Origin: Phycisphaerae bacterium
GTDB lineage: Bacteria; Planctomycetota; Phycisphaerae; Phycisphaerales; UBA1924
Length of the DNA stretch: 64,000 nucleotides
Direction of reading: 5' to 3'
NCBI GenBank assembly: GCA_016873295.1
Contig: VGXM01000011.1
Location: forward strand, 1 to 64,000
The position numbers and the translations under genes are program-made. This document shows, one piece after another, positions 1-8,529 of the stretch. The notes under the pieces are model-generated. The model did not search any database, was not told the DNA's origin, and worked only from the letters and a program-made list of their open reading frames with translations. Every line of letters begins with the position of its first letter. The first letter of the stretch is position 1.

Positions 1-14
1 AACTCCCCGAACGA

Positions 15-44
15 CCACGGCCCGAGCGTCTGCCCGGGCCGTGG
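15..44. terminator. 10-bp perfect hairpin
   Basis: The sequence ccacggcccg (15-24) is exactly complementary to cgggccgtgg (35-44), with a 10-base loop. There is no T-run, so this is either a weak intrinsic terminator for a gene left of the window or a structured repeat. The stem is seen directly; the role is inferred. Confidence 0.5.
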
Positions 45-102
45 AGGGTTGAACCTTGGTTGTGCGATCACGCGGTGCGAGATCCGTATCGAGCACACTC
101 AG

Positions 103-438
103 CGCCGCCGGCGCGACGAGCGGACCATGCCTCCGCCCCCGCCGGGGCGGGAAGCCCTGCGGTGCAGGCCCGAAGGGCCGACCGGGATGGAGCCACGGGT
201 GGAGCGAGTCCGCGAGCGCAACCCGTGGTGCGCTTGGATGTGTGTTCCTCGCCCCGGAGGGGCGAAGGAGGCCGCCGGCGCGACGAGCGGACCATGCCTC
301 CGCCCCTGCCGGGGCGGGAAGAGCATGCGGGAGAACGCTTCCGCGGGTTGCGCGACGCTGCGCGTCGCTTCACCCGCGGCTCCATTCCGCGGCCCCTCCG
401 GGGCCGGGCCGGCGGAGCCCCACGCGGGAGCGTGGGGG
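103..438. repeat. left arm of 336-bp inverted repeat
   Basis: This stretch is, with few mismatches, the reverse complement of 2316-2651. It contains two partial copies of the 167-bp unit that makes up the array at 2439-3270: the core cgacgagcggaccatgcc recurs at 114 and 281, exactly 167 bp apart. It also contains many short palindromes. No convincing gene lies here; the open frames are composition artefacts of the GC-rich repeat. Together the two arms bracket the gene at 515-2182. Confidence 0.85.
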
Positions 439-514
439 CACCCAAAGCACGAAGCGGACAAACTCGTGTGTTTTCCGTCCCGCCGTGGTACAGTGGGCCG
501 TTCCGGAGACCACC

Positions 515-2182
515 ATGCGCACCCCCCTCGCCGCCATCCTGCTCACCGCCGGCACCGCCCTCGCCCAGAACTCCGTCGCCGTCGACCTCACCGGCGTCTC
601 CATCTCCTCCCTCTCCACCAACCCCCCAGACGTCGTCCGCACCTCCACCGCCACCATCAGCCCCGCCACCGGCTACCTCTACGCCTTCAACCCCATCGTC
701 CGCGGCACAGGGCTCCTCGGGTCGCTGCTCATCCCCACCCCCACCCCCCTGGGCGACGTGCTCAACACCTTCGTCCCAGGCTCCTACCGCACCGTCTTCG
801 GCGCCATGCGCAACCCCGCCGGCACGCTCCCCGCCCGCGTCACCACCCTCCGCGTCAGCGGCACCTTCTCAGGCCTCTCCATCAACCTCGACCTCGAACT
901 CTCGCTCCTGGCCGACGGCAGGGCCCAGGCCGCCATCCGACGCATCAACAAGCCCATCGGCCTCGGGCTCAACGTCGAGTCCGGCGCCGCCACCGCCACC
1001 ATCTTCTTACCCAACGCCCCCGTCGTCAGCGAGTGGCACTTCGACGGCGACCTGCGCTCCGTCCGACAGACCGGCCTGGCGCCCGCCTCCGGACCGGGCC
1101 TGCTCCGCTACCTCGACGACCCAGCCTTCGGCCCCATCCTCGGCGGCCCCGGCAACACCACCACCCTCCCCAGCCCACCCACCCCCCACAACATCACCCA
1201 AGCCCAGTCCACCTTCGCCCCCACCTCCTTCTTCTCAATCCCGCCCATCGCCGGCAACGACGCCACCGTCTACCGCGTCTCGCCCCCGCGCAACGCCGCC
1301 GACCCCGGCAACCGCACCCTCTCCCGCGGCATCGGGCTGGCCCTCTGGCCCAACACCCGAGACACCTGGCCCGACGACAAGATCGGGCACTGGACCTTCG
1401 TCTGGGACCTCCTCATCCCCGCCTCCTCCTTCTCCACCGAGTGGGCCGCCGCTCTCATCGAGGACAATCACAACAACGACGAGCAGGCCGACGCGCTGAT
1501 CCGCATGGTCGCCGGCGCCCCCACCTTCGGATACCAGGTCCAGCCCGGGCAATACCTCGCCACCCCAGCCATCCAGCCCGACACCTGGGTGCGCCTGGCC
1601 CTCGTCTCCGACGGCTACCGCTCCGGCACCGGACGCGTCTACGCCAACGGCGCCCTCGTCGGCAGCACCAGCGGCGACTGGGTCTACAACAGCACCAAAA
1701 GCACCGACCCGCGCTTCGGCGACATCTCCACCGCCCAGCCCCTCGGAACCCCCGTCCCCGCCGCCCAGTGGAACGCGTGGGAGCAGTTCCCGTCCCCATG
1801 GGCCCAGGCCCCCAACCCCACCGCCGCACCCATGGCCTCCACCATCTGCCTCTTCGCCGACCTCATGGGCCGCGGCGAGGCCTTCTACGTCGCCAACATG
1901 GCCTTCGTCGACGACACCCTCACCCCCGCCCAGGTCGCCGCCCTCGCCGGGCCCGACCACCGCGGCATCTTCTTCCACGAACTCCCCCCATGCCCGGGCC
2001 AGGGCCCCGGCGCGTGCAGCCGAGCCGACTGGAACGAGGACGGCGTCATCGACTTCAACGACCTCCTCGGCTTCCTCAACGACTTCAACGCCCTGGACCC
2101 CTGCGCCGACCTCAACGGCGACGGCGTGGTGGACTTCAACGACTTCCTCGAGTTCCTCAACATCTACAACGCCGGGTGCTGA
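515..2182 (+). CDS. secreted LamG-like protein with dockerin-like tail
   Basis: A 555-residue exported protein of unknown substrate. The start at 515 is chosen because GGAG lies 6 nt upstream and the first ~18 residues form a signal peptide ending at ALAQ. The open frame runs further upstream, but that part only translates repeat DNA. Residues ~300-480 have the look of a concanavalin/LamG-like jelly roll (WTFVWDLLIP, then GRVYANGALVGS). The last ~60 residues hold two dockerin-type calcium loops (DWNEDGVIDFND and DLNGDGVVDFND), each followed by an FLN helix, and end in NAGC-stop. The gene sits alone inside the inverted repeat 103-438/2316-2651. The LamG call is by pattern only; the tail is certain. 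Confidence 0.8.
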   Translation: MRTPLAAILLTAGTALAQNSVAVDLTGVSISSLSTNPPDVVRTSTATISPATGYLYAFNPIVRGTGLLGSLLIPTPTPLGDVLNTFVPGSYRTVFGAMRNPAGTLPARVTTLRVSGTFSGLSINLDLELSLLADGRAQAAIRRINKPIGLGLNVESGAATATIFLPNAPVVSEWHFDGDLRSVRQTGLAPASGPGLLRYLDDPAFGPILGGPGNTTTLPSPPTPHNITQAQSTFAPTSFFSIPPIAGNDATVYRVSPPRNAADPGNRTLSRGIGLALWPNTRDTWPDDKIGHWTFVWDLLIPASSFSTEWAAALIEDNHNNDEQADALIRMVAGAPTFGYQVQPGQYLATPAIQPDTWVRLALVSDGYRSGTGRVYANGALVGSTSGDWVYNSTKSTDPRFGDISTAQPLGTPVPAAQWNAWEQFPSPWAQAPNPTAAPMASTICLFADLMGRGEAFYVANMAFVDDTLTPAQVAALAGPDHRGIFFHELPPCPGQGPGACSRADWNEDGVIDFNDLLGFLNDFNALDPCADLNGDGVVDFNDFLEFLNIYNAGC

Positions 2183-2238
2183 ACAAGGAACAACCGCCCC
2201 GACGTACGCCGGCATTCACACCGCCATGACGTGGGTCC

Positions 2239-2303
2239 GTGCCACCGAGGTGGCCGGCGCTGCGGGCTCCTCGGTGCTTCCTGGCGTGCCACCGAGGTGG
2301 CCG
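2239..2303. repeat. two copies of a GTGCCACC...GGTGGCCG palindromic motif
   Basis: The 18-base motif gtgccaccgaggtggccg occurs at 2239-2256 and again at 2286-2303. Each copy is itself an imperfect palindrome. It shares the GTGCCAC/GTGGCAC ends with repeats near 11938, 34700 and 37100, so it probably belongs to a dispersed REP-like family. Confidence 0.55.
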
Positions 2304-2315
2304 CCTCTCCGGGTT

Positions 2316-2651
2316 CCCCCACGCTCCCGCGTGGGGCTCCGCCGGCCCGGCCCCGGAGGGGCCGCGGAATGGAGCCGCGGGTGAAGCGACGCGCAGCGTC
2401 GCGCAACCCGCGGAAGCGTTCTCCCGCATGCTCTTCCCGCCCCGGCAGGGGCGGAGGCATGGTGCGCTCGTCGCGCCGGCGGCCTCCTTCGCCCCTCCGG
2501 GGCGAGGAACACACATCCAAGCGCACCACGGGTTGCGCTCGCGGACTCGCTCCACCCGCGGCTCCATTCCGGTCGGCCCTTCGGGCCTGCACCGGAGGGC
2601 TTCCCGCCCCGGCAGGGGCGGAGGCATGGTCCGCTCGTCGCGCCGGCGGCC
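2316..2651. repeat. right arm of 336-bp inverted repeat
   Basis: Reverse complement of 103-438, starting with cccccacgctcccgcg (2316) against the matching end at 438. It continues directly into the 167-bp tandem array. A recombinase or homologous recombination could invert the 1.9-kb block between the arms; no recombinase gene is seen nearby. Confidence 0.85.
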
Positions 2652-3270
2652 TCCTTCGCCCCTCCGGGGCGAGGAACACACACCCAAGCGCACCACGGGT
2701 TGCGCTCGCGGACTCGCTCCACCCGTGGCTCCATCCCGGTCGGCCCTTCGGGCCTGCACCGCAGGGCTTCCCGCCCCGGCGGGGGCGGAGGCATGGTCCG
2801 CTCGTCGCGCCGGCGGCCTCCTTCGCCCCTCCGGGGCGAGGAACACACAGCCAAGCGCACCACGGGTTGCGCTCGCGGACTCGCTCCACCCGTGGCTCCA
2901 TCCCGGCCGGCCCTTCGGGCCTGCACCGGAGGGCTTCCCGCCCCGGCAGGGGCGGAGGCATGGTGCGCTCGTCGCGCCGGCGGCCTCCTTCGCCCCTCCG
3001 GGGCGAGGAACACACAGCCAAGCGCACCACGGGTTGCGCTCGCGGACTCGCTCCACCCGTGGCTCCATCCCGGTCGGCCCTTCGGGCCTGCACCGGAGGG
3101 CTTCCCGCCCCGGCGGGGGCGGAGGCATGGTCCGCTCGTCGCGCCGGTGCTTTCCTTGGTCCCTCCGGGGCGAGGAACACACATCCAAGCGCACCACGGG
3201 TTGCGCTCGCGGACTCGCTCCACCCGTGGCTCCATCCCGGTCGGCCCTTCGGGCCTGCACCGGAGGGCTT
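2439..3270. repeat. 167-bp tandem repeat array, five copies
   Basis: The marker gcgcaccacg recurs at 2521, 2688, 2855, 3022 and 3189, exactly 167 bp apart each time. Copies differ by a few bases. Each unit carries several GC-rich palindromes (for example cgcccctccggggcga) and reads as repeat DNA, not coding: long open frames on both strands translate to Arg/Pro/Ser-rich shadows. The array ends abruptly at ~3270 where the sequence leaves the unit. Nothing gene-like is seen from 3271 to the pseudopilin start. Confidence 0.9.
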
Positions 3271-3468
3271 CGAGAGAGCAACGGGGCGCCAGTGGCACCC
3301 AGCCTTGGTTGTGCAGGGGCCCCGCATGACTCTTCAGCCCTCTTGCACGAGCGGGTCGGGAGACGAGCCGGCGTGCGCCCGGGCCGGGGGCGGCGTATCG
3401 GACGCGGCACGGGCGCGGACGCCGGCGAAGGGGCCCGATGCCGCGCCATGTTCGGCGCGGGCCCGTGG

Positions 3469-3474
3469 TAGGAT
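3469..3474 (+). promoter_or_regulatory. -10-like TAGGAT, leaderless promoter
   Basis: TAGGAT ends 6 nt before the GTG at 3481. There is no Shine-Dalgarno, so transcription probably begins at the start codon. No -35 is evident. Confidence 0.5.
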
Positions 3475-3480
3475 GTGGTC

Positions 3481-4365
3481 GTGGTTCGCAGGGGATTCAC
3501 GCTCGTCGAGTTGCTGGTGGTGATCGCCGTGATCGCGGTGCTGGTGGCGTTGCTGCTGCCGGGGCTGGGGTCGGCCCGCGAGGCCGGGCGGCGCACGGCG
3601 TGCCTGTCGAACGTGCGTCAACTGGCGACGGCGGGGCAGCTGTACGCCAACGAGAACAGGCAGGGCTTCTACGTGCCGACGCTGTTCGACTGGGAGGACA
3701 ACGTCGGGTGGCTCTATCCGGACTTTTTTTCGAGCGTGCGCGGCGCGGTCTGCCCGAGCACCCGAAACGCCGTGCGCCCCTCGCCCATGCTCAGCGAGGA
3801 GCTGGGGCCGGAGGTCTTCGAGATGTACGGGCGCGACTTCATCCGCGACCTCTACTGGCCGGCCCGCGACCGCAACGACGACCGCGGCGGGCACAGTTAC
3901 GAGGTGTGGATGTGGTTCAGCGCGGGCAAGTACCCCGACGGCACGGTGATCTGGGGGCGCGACCAGGGGTCGGTGGGGGCGCAGCTGGGCTGGCGGCGCG
4001 AGGATCTGCCGATCCTGCACGAACAGTTCACGGACAACACGCTGAAGGTGCTGCGCAACACGACGTTCCCCGACAAGACGCTGCTGATCCTCGACAGCGA
4101 CCAGGACCAGAGCCCGGTGCCCAACATCGGTCGGCCCGACGGCATCAACAACTGGCCCGACGAGTGGAACAACCACGGCAAGACGGGTCTGAACATCGGG
4201 TTCGCCGACGGGCACGCGCGCTGGCAGAAGGGCGACGCGAGCCTGATCGAGACGTACCTGATGGGGTACGAGGGCCCGCCCACGAACTTCCGCGAGGCGA
4301 GCCCGTTCAGAAGCCGACCGTACACGCACCGCGGGAATCTCATCAATGAGTATTACCGTCCGTAG
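3481..4365 (+). CDS. prepilin-type N-methylation protein (pseudopilin-like)
   Basis: About 294 residues. Residues ~4-30 are a type IV prepilin signal: basic stretch, cleavage site [17 protein letters not shown] with Glu at +5, then a hydrophobic helix. Near the C-terminus [13 protein letters not shown] resembles the H-x-DG tail of the planctomycete pseudopilin-like families. GTG 3481 is preferred over GTG 3475 because the -10-like hexamer ends 6 nt upstream of 3481 and the two extra codons only lengthen the basic leader. Known family members are processed by a prepilin peptidase and displayed by type II secretion/type IV pilus machinery; none of that machinery is in this window. The gene stands alone between the repeat array and an oxidoreductase. 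Confidence 0.85.
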   Translation: MVRRGFTLVELLVVIAVIAVLVALLLPGLGSAREAGRRTACLSNVRQLATAGQLYANENRQGFYVPTLFDWEDNVGWLYPDFFSSVRGAVCPSTRNAVRPSPMLSEELGPEVFEMYGRDFIRDLYWPARDRNDDRGGHSYEVWMWFSAGKYPDGTVIWGRDQGSVGAQLGWRREDLPILHEQFTDNTLKVLRNTTFPDKTLLILDSDQDQSPVPNIGRPDGINNWPDEWNNHGKTGLNIGFADGHARWQKGDASLIETYLMGYEGPPTNFREASPFRSRPYTHRGNLINEYYRP

Positions 4366-4406
4366 GGGTCTTCCGGTAGACTGGACGAAGGGGTCTGGGG
4401 TCGATC

Positions 4407-6110
4407 GTGCTTTCCAGGCGTGAGGTGCTGGGGTATGGGGTTCGCGCGTTGGCGCTGGGGGCGCTGGCGGGACGGTCGGCGGGGCGCGTGGTGCTGGCGC
4501 CGCCGTGCGTGCCGACGGGGGCCGGGGCGTTGCGCCCGGTGATCAGGCCGCTCGGGGACCTGCCGGTGCCGGTGTTCATCGGAGGGCTGCCATTCGCGCC
4601 GGGGTGGTCGGGCGACTGGTTCGACCGCGACGCGATGCCGTTTCATCACATCGAGAACCAGTACCCGGGCGGGGTGCCGCCGGCGGCGAGCGAGCGCGTG
4701 GGCGTGGCGATCGTGGGGGGCGGGCTGGCGGGGCTATCGGCGGGGGTGCTGCTGCGCGAGCACAAGCCGGTGCTGTTCGAGCTGCACGAGCGGTTCGGCG
4801 GCGTGTCGATGGGGGAGGGGTGGCAGGGGACGTCGTACTCGCTGGGCGGGGCGTACTTCATCACGCCGGACCCGGGCACGTTCCTGCACCGCTTCTACCG
4901 GGGGCTGGGCCTTTCGCCGAGCGTGCGCGTGAGCCCGCCGAGCGACGACCGGTACGAGGTGCGGGGGCGGATCGAGCCGGAGTTCTGGTCGGGGTCGGCG
5001 GTGCCGGCGCACGAGCGTCCGGCGTTCGAGCGTTACGCGGCGCTGGTGCGGTATTACATGGATCGCTACCCGGACATCCCGCTGGACCCGGGGGCGAACA
5101 ACGGGTGGATCCGCGAGCTGGACCGCGTCTCGCTCAAGCAGGACGTGGAGGCGCGGCTGGGCGTGCCGGTGCCCGACCTGCTCATGTCCGCCATCCAGGG
5201 GTACTGCTACTCGTCGTTCGGGGCCGGGTGGGAGGAGGTGTCGGCGGCGTCGGGGTGGAACTTCGTGGCGGCGGAGGAGTTCGGTCGCTGGGTGCTCCCG
5301 GGCGGGAACGCGGGGCTGGCGCAGGCGATGTACGAGCGGCTGCTGCCGCTGGAGGCGCCGACGCCCGCGGGGTGTCCGGCGCGGCGTCTTCGGGCGGGGT
5401 GCCGGGTGGTCGAGGTTCGGGTGCGGCGTGATTCGGCGCTGGTGGTGTACAAGGACGGCGGGGGCGAGTTCCGCTCGCTCGAGGCGCGGTGCGTGGTGAT
5501 GGCGTGCCCCAAGCACGTGTGCCGGTACATCCTGCCGCAACTGGCGGAGGAGCCGGCGCGGCTGGACGACCTGCACCGCGTGCGCACGACGGCGTACCTG
5601 GTGGCGAACGTGCTGCTGAGCGCGCCGATCGGTCCGGACTTCTACGACCTGTTCATGCTGCACGAGGGCGGGTTCCCGCAGGGGTCGGGGGTCGAGGAGT
5701 TTGCGCGCGCGATCGACGTGATCCGGGGCGACTTCGCGAGGCGCGGGCCCAGGTCCAGCGGCGTGCTCACGTTCTACTGGCCCCTTCCGTTTCCCTCGGG
5801 GCGGTCCGGGATCCTCGGCCCGGAGGCGCACCGGGCGGTCGCGTTGCGCCTGGCGCCGGAGCTGGATCTGGCGCTGTCGCTGGTGGGGCTCGATCGCTCC
5901 GTCGTGAGGCAAGTGCGGCTGAGTCGGTGGGGTCACGCGATGCCGGTCGCGGAGCCCGGGCTGATCGCCGAGGGGGTGTGCGAGCGGATCCGCGCGCCAT
6001 TCCGCGAGCGTGTGTTCTTCGTGAACCAGGACAACTGGGCTCTGCCCGCGGTCGAGACGTGCCTGCTCGAGGCGGAGGCCATGAGGCCGCGGATCGAGCG
6101 GGTGCTGTGA
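4407..6110 (+). CDS. FAD-dependent amine-oxidase-like oxidoreductase, probable Tat substrate
   Basis: 567 residues. The N-terminus SRREVLG plus a hydrophobic stretch looks like a twin-arginine signal, which fits export of a folded flavoprotein; tatC is at 21212. The dinucleotide-binding motif VAIVGGGLAGLSAG lies at ~100-113, followed by an acidic ELHERFGG ribose-binding segment, as in the amine oxidase/phytoene desaturase superfamily. The C-terminal QDNWALPAVETCLLEAE resembles the closing FAD-binding motif of that family. Substrate cannot be told. Start is GTG 4407. It converges with the subtilase gene, with only 3 nt between the stop codons. Confidence 0.8.
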   Translation: MLSRREVLGYGVRALALGALAGRSAGRVVLAPPCVPTGAGALRPVIRPLGDLPVPVFIGGLPFAPGWSGDWFDRDAMPFHHIENQYPGGVPPAASERVGVAIVGGGLAGLSAGVLLREHKPVLFELHERFGGVSMGEGWQGTSYSLGGAYFITPDPGTFLHRFYRGLGLSPSVRVSPPSDDRYEVRGRIEPEFWSGSAVPAHERPAFERYAALVRYYMDRYPDIPLDPGANNGWIRELDRVSLKQDVEARLGVPVPDLLMSAIQGYCYSSFGAGWEEVSAASGWNFVAAEEFGRWVLPGGNAGLAQAMYERLLPLEAPTPAGCPARRLRAGCRVVEVRVRRDSALVVYKDGGGEFRSLEARCVVMACPKHVCRYILPQLAEEPARLDDLHRVRTTAYLVANVLLSAPIGPDFYDLFMLHEGGFPQGSGVEEFARAIDVIRGDFARRGPRSSGVLTFYWPLPFPSGRSGILGPEAHRAVALRLAPELDLALSLVGLDRSVVRQVRLSRWGHAMPVAEPGLIAEGVCERIRAPFRERVFFVNQDNWALPAVETCLLEAEAMRPRIERVL

Positions 6111-6113
6111 GCG

Positions 6114-8348
6114 TCAGCAGGCGGCGTTGTAGCGGTTGAGGAAGAGGAGCAGGTCGTTGAAGTCGACCACGCCGTCGGCGTTGAGGTCGGCGCGGGGGGC
6201 GCCCGCGTTGAAGTCGTTGAGGTAGGCGAGGAAGTCGTTGAAGTCGACGACGCCGTCGGCGTTCCAGTCGGCGACGCAGCGCGAGGCGCCGGAGACGACG
6301 AGGGCGAAGTCGGCGTCGAGGGCGGGCGACTGGGGGCGGGCGTCCTGCACGAGTTCCGAGGCGATCACCTCGGCGGTCCACGTGCCGGGGGAGGGCGCCG
6401 TGACCCACACGTTCTCGACGGTGTCGACGGTGTTGGGCGAGCCGCCCGGCGTGCTGGCGTTGGCGTCGAGGAGCCCATTGTTGCCCCAGTAGACCACGCC
6501 CGCGGGCGACGTGACCTTGAGGTCGAGGTCGTTGACGCGATGGCGGGTGGAGTTTGGAATGCCCGCGGGATCGGTGTAGACCATCGTCGCGCGGAGCTCG
6601 GGCGTGGCGGGGGCGACCACGACGTCGTAGGCGCGGCGTTCGAGGTTGAGCAGCGGGTCGGTCTCGTTGACGACGAACATGGCGGCGCGGGCGGCGTAGA
6701 GGCGGCTCACGTCGGGTCGGCCCCATCCCTGGCGCACGCGGCGGAGGTCGGCGGCCTGGCCCGCGAAGGGGTAGGGCGAGGCGGAGTTGATCATGAGGGC
6801 CTTGGCGGTCGACATGGCGGGGCGGTTGGAGAAGACGGTGCCGCCGGGGTTGACGGGGTTGCCGAAGATCCCGGCGTTCCACATCTGGAACATGAGGCCG
6901 AAGTGCCCGGCGGTGGTGGGGGTGGCGGCGCTGGTGCCGCCGAAGGAACTGGTGTAGGAGGTGTTGGAGCTGGAGCTGGTGGTGAAGATGCTGTCGTACC
7001 AGAAGCAGAGGTCGGGCTTGATGCGGCCGTCGGTGGCGGGCCCCGTGGAGCCCGAGGTGCCCAGGTGGGCGTCGTCGGCGAGGGTCAGGGTGTTGTAGTG
7101 CCGCACGGCGCCGACGCTGACGAGGTTCTTGGCGAAGGCGATGACGTCGGAGCTGGTGTTGCCGTTGTTGGCCTGGGCCTGGAGGAGGGTGATGCGGTTC
7201 TGGAAGAGCATGTTGTCGGCGTCGGCGGCCTGGGAGCCGTAGGCGGTGGTGCAGCAGGAGCCCCAGGAGTTGGTCTGGAAGACCGCTTCGTAGGGGGGCT
7301 GGAGGAGCTGGGCGGTGTGGGTGTAGCGATTGCCGAAGGAGGTGTAGCTGGCGAAGATGCCCTGGGCGTCGGGGAGCATGCCGCGTCCGGCGGGGTTGAC
7401 GGTGCCGGTGCCGAAGACGATGCCGAAGACGCTGGTGCCGTGGCTCTGGGAGGCCGACCCGACGGGCCCGTGGCGGATGGGCGGGTTTCGCTGGAAGTCG
7501 TTGTGGGTGGTGCGGAGTTCGGAGTCCATGACCTCGGCGCGGACGCCGGCGCCGGTGAACCCGGCGACGCTCTCGAGGTTGTTGGCGCCGCCGACGACGC
7601 GGACGTTGTCCATGTAGAGCGTGGGGGCGAAGGCGCGGTCGATCCAGAGGACCTCGTCGAGGCGCGCGGCCTTGAGGAGCTGATCGGGCGTGAGCGTCGC
7701 CTCGATCACGAGCCCGTCACCCTCGGCCTTGTCGGCCCGACCGCCGAGCGCCTCGATCGCCGCCGCGGCGCGGCGCTTGGAGGCGTGCCCTTGTTCGAGC
7801 AGCAGGACGCTGTAACGCGCCTCGCCCCGGCCCGCGTCGCCCGCGAGCATCGCCAGGAGGGGCTCCTCGAGTTTGTACGCCGGATGCATGTCGCCGATCC
7901 AGCGCACGAAGGGCAGGGCGGCGACGGCGGGGCGATCGGCGGGGGCGAGCTCGGCAACGAAGGTATGCTCGCCCACGGACCAGCGCAGGCGCACGCCCCG
8001 GGCCGCCAAGGCCAGGGCGTGGCTCTCGATGAACTGCGTCGTGAACTGGATGATGGCCAGGCGTGAGGCGGCGTCGGCGCGGAGGGTCGCCGGCACGGCG
8101 GGCTCGCCCGCGAGCGGGTCGAACTGGGCGTAGCGGAGGAGGACGCGGTGGGAGATGGGGCCCGACGCGGCCCGTCCGTCGCCCAGCCGGATCGCCTGCA
8201 TGGATCGTCCGCCCTGGGTCCACTCGGCGACGCGATCGTTGGAGCCTGGGAGGATGACCCACGCGTCGGCGGGCTGACCCGGTGCCGCGGAGGTGAATGC
8301 CCCGATCGCCGCCGAGAGACTCCACGCCGCCCGCATGCCATGCCCCAT
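6114..8348 (-). CDS. secreted subtilisin-family (S8) serine protease with dockerin-like tail
   Basis: 744 residues from the ATG at 8348, which has AGGGAGGA a few bases upstream; the frame stays open further upstream without a signal-like sequence. A short signal peptide (residues 1-27) is followed by a long prodomain-like region. The catalytic triad is visible: Asp275 (EVMDSELR), His303 (QSHGTSVFG), Ser473 (GGTSAATP), with the oxyanion Asn near 360 (QTNSWG). A C-terminal beta domain follows, then two dockerin-type loops (DWNADGVVDFND, DLNADGVVDFND) ending NAAC-stop. Predicted role is extracellular proteolysis while held at the cell surface. A pair of Cys (CC) sits just after the oxyanion motif. 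Confidence 0.9.
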   Translation of the reverse strand: MGHGMRAAWSLSAAIGAFTSAAPGQPADAWVILPGSNDRVAEWTQGGRSMQAIRLGDGRAASGPISHRVLLRYAQFDPLAGEPAVPATLRADAASRLAIIQFTTQFIESHALALAARGVRLRWSVGEHTFVAELAPADRPAVAALPFVRWIGDMHPAYKLEEPLLAMLAGDAGRGEARYSVLLLEQGHASKRRAAAAIEALGGRADKAEGDGLVIEATLTPDQLLKAARLDEVLWIDRAFAPTLYMDNVRVVGGANNLESVAGFTGAGVRAEVMDSELRTTHNDFQRNPPIRHGPVGSASQSHGTSVFGIVFGTGTVNPAGRGMLPDAQGIFASYTSFGNRYTHTAQLLQPPYEAVFQTNSWGSCCTTAYGSQAADADNMLFQNRITLLQAQANNGNTSSDVIAFAKNLVSVGAVRHYNTLTLADDAHLGTSGSTGPATDGRIKPDLCFWYDSIFTTSSSSNTSYTSSFGGTSAATPTTAGHFGLMFQMWNAGIFGNPVNPGGTVFSNRPAMSTAKALMINSASPYPFAGQAADLRRVRQGWGRPDVSRLYAARAAMFVVNETDPLLNLERRAYDVVVAPATPELRATMVYTDPAGIPNSTRHRVNDLDLKVTSPAGVVYWGNNGLLDANASTPGGSPNTVDTVENVWVTAPSPGTWTAEVIASELVQDARPQSPALDADFALVVSGASRCVADWNADGVVDFNDFLAYLNDFNAGAPRADLNADGVVDFNDLLLFLNRYNAAC

Positions 8349-8473
8349 GCTGGATCCTCCCTGCCCCCCAGGACCGAAGGCGACAGGGTACCACGTGCGG
8401 GCTTCCCGGACGTGCCCGCGTGGCACGGGGCGAGCGACAATCCTGGTTTCGGGTGTCCGAGAACCACGAACAA

Positions 8474-8497
8474 ACCCCGGGCGGCGGCGCCCGGGGT
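8474..8497 (-). terminator. hairpin downstream of the 8530 gene
   Basis: accccgggc (8474-8482) pairs exactly with gcccggggt (8489-8497) around a 6-base loop. On the minus strand it follows the stop at 8530 and is followed by a short T-rich stretch, so it may terminate that gene. Confidence 0.6.
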
Positions 8498-8529
8498 GTC
8501 GGGGAGACATCAGGCTGAACTACGGGGTC

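Noticed and set aside
2439-3270. CRISPR array
   Set aside because: The repeated unit is 167 bp and fully repeated with no unique spacers.
49-3596. Long open frames on both strands through 49-500 and 2157-3596
   Set aside because: They are Arg/Pro/Ser-rich translations of the 167-bp repeat; several frames are open at once because the unit lacks stops. No Shine-Dalgarno, signal or family match.
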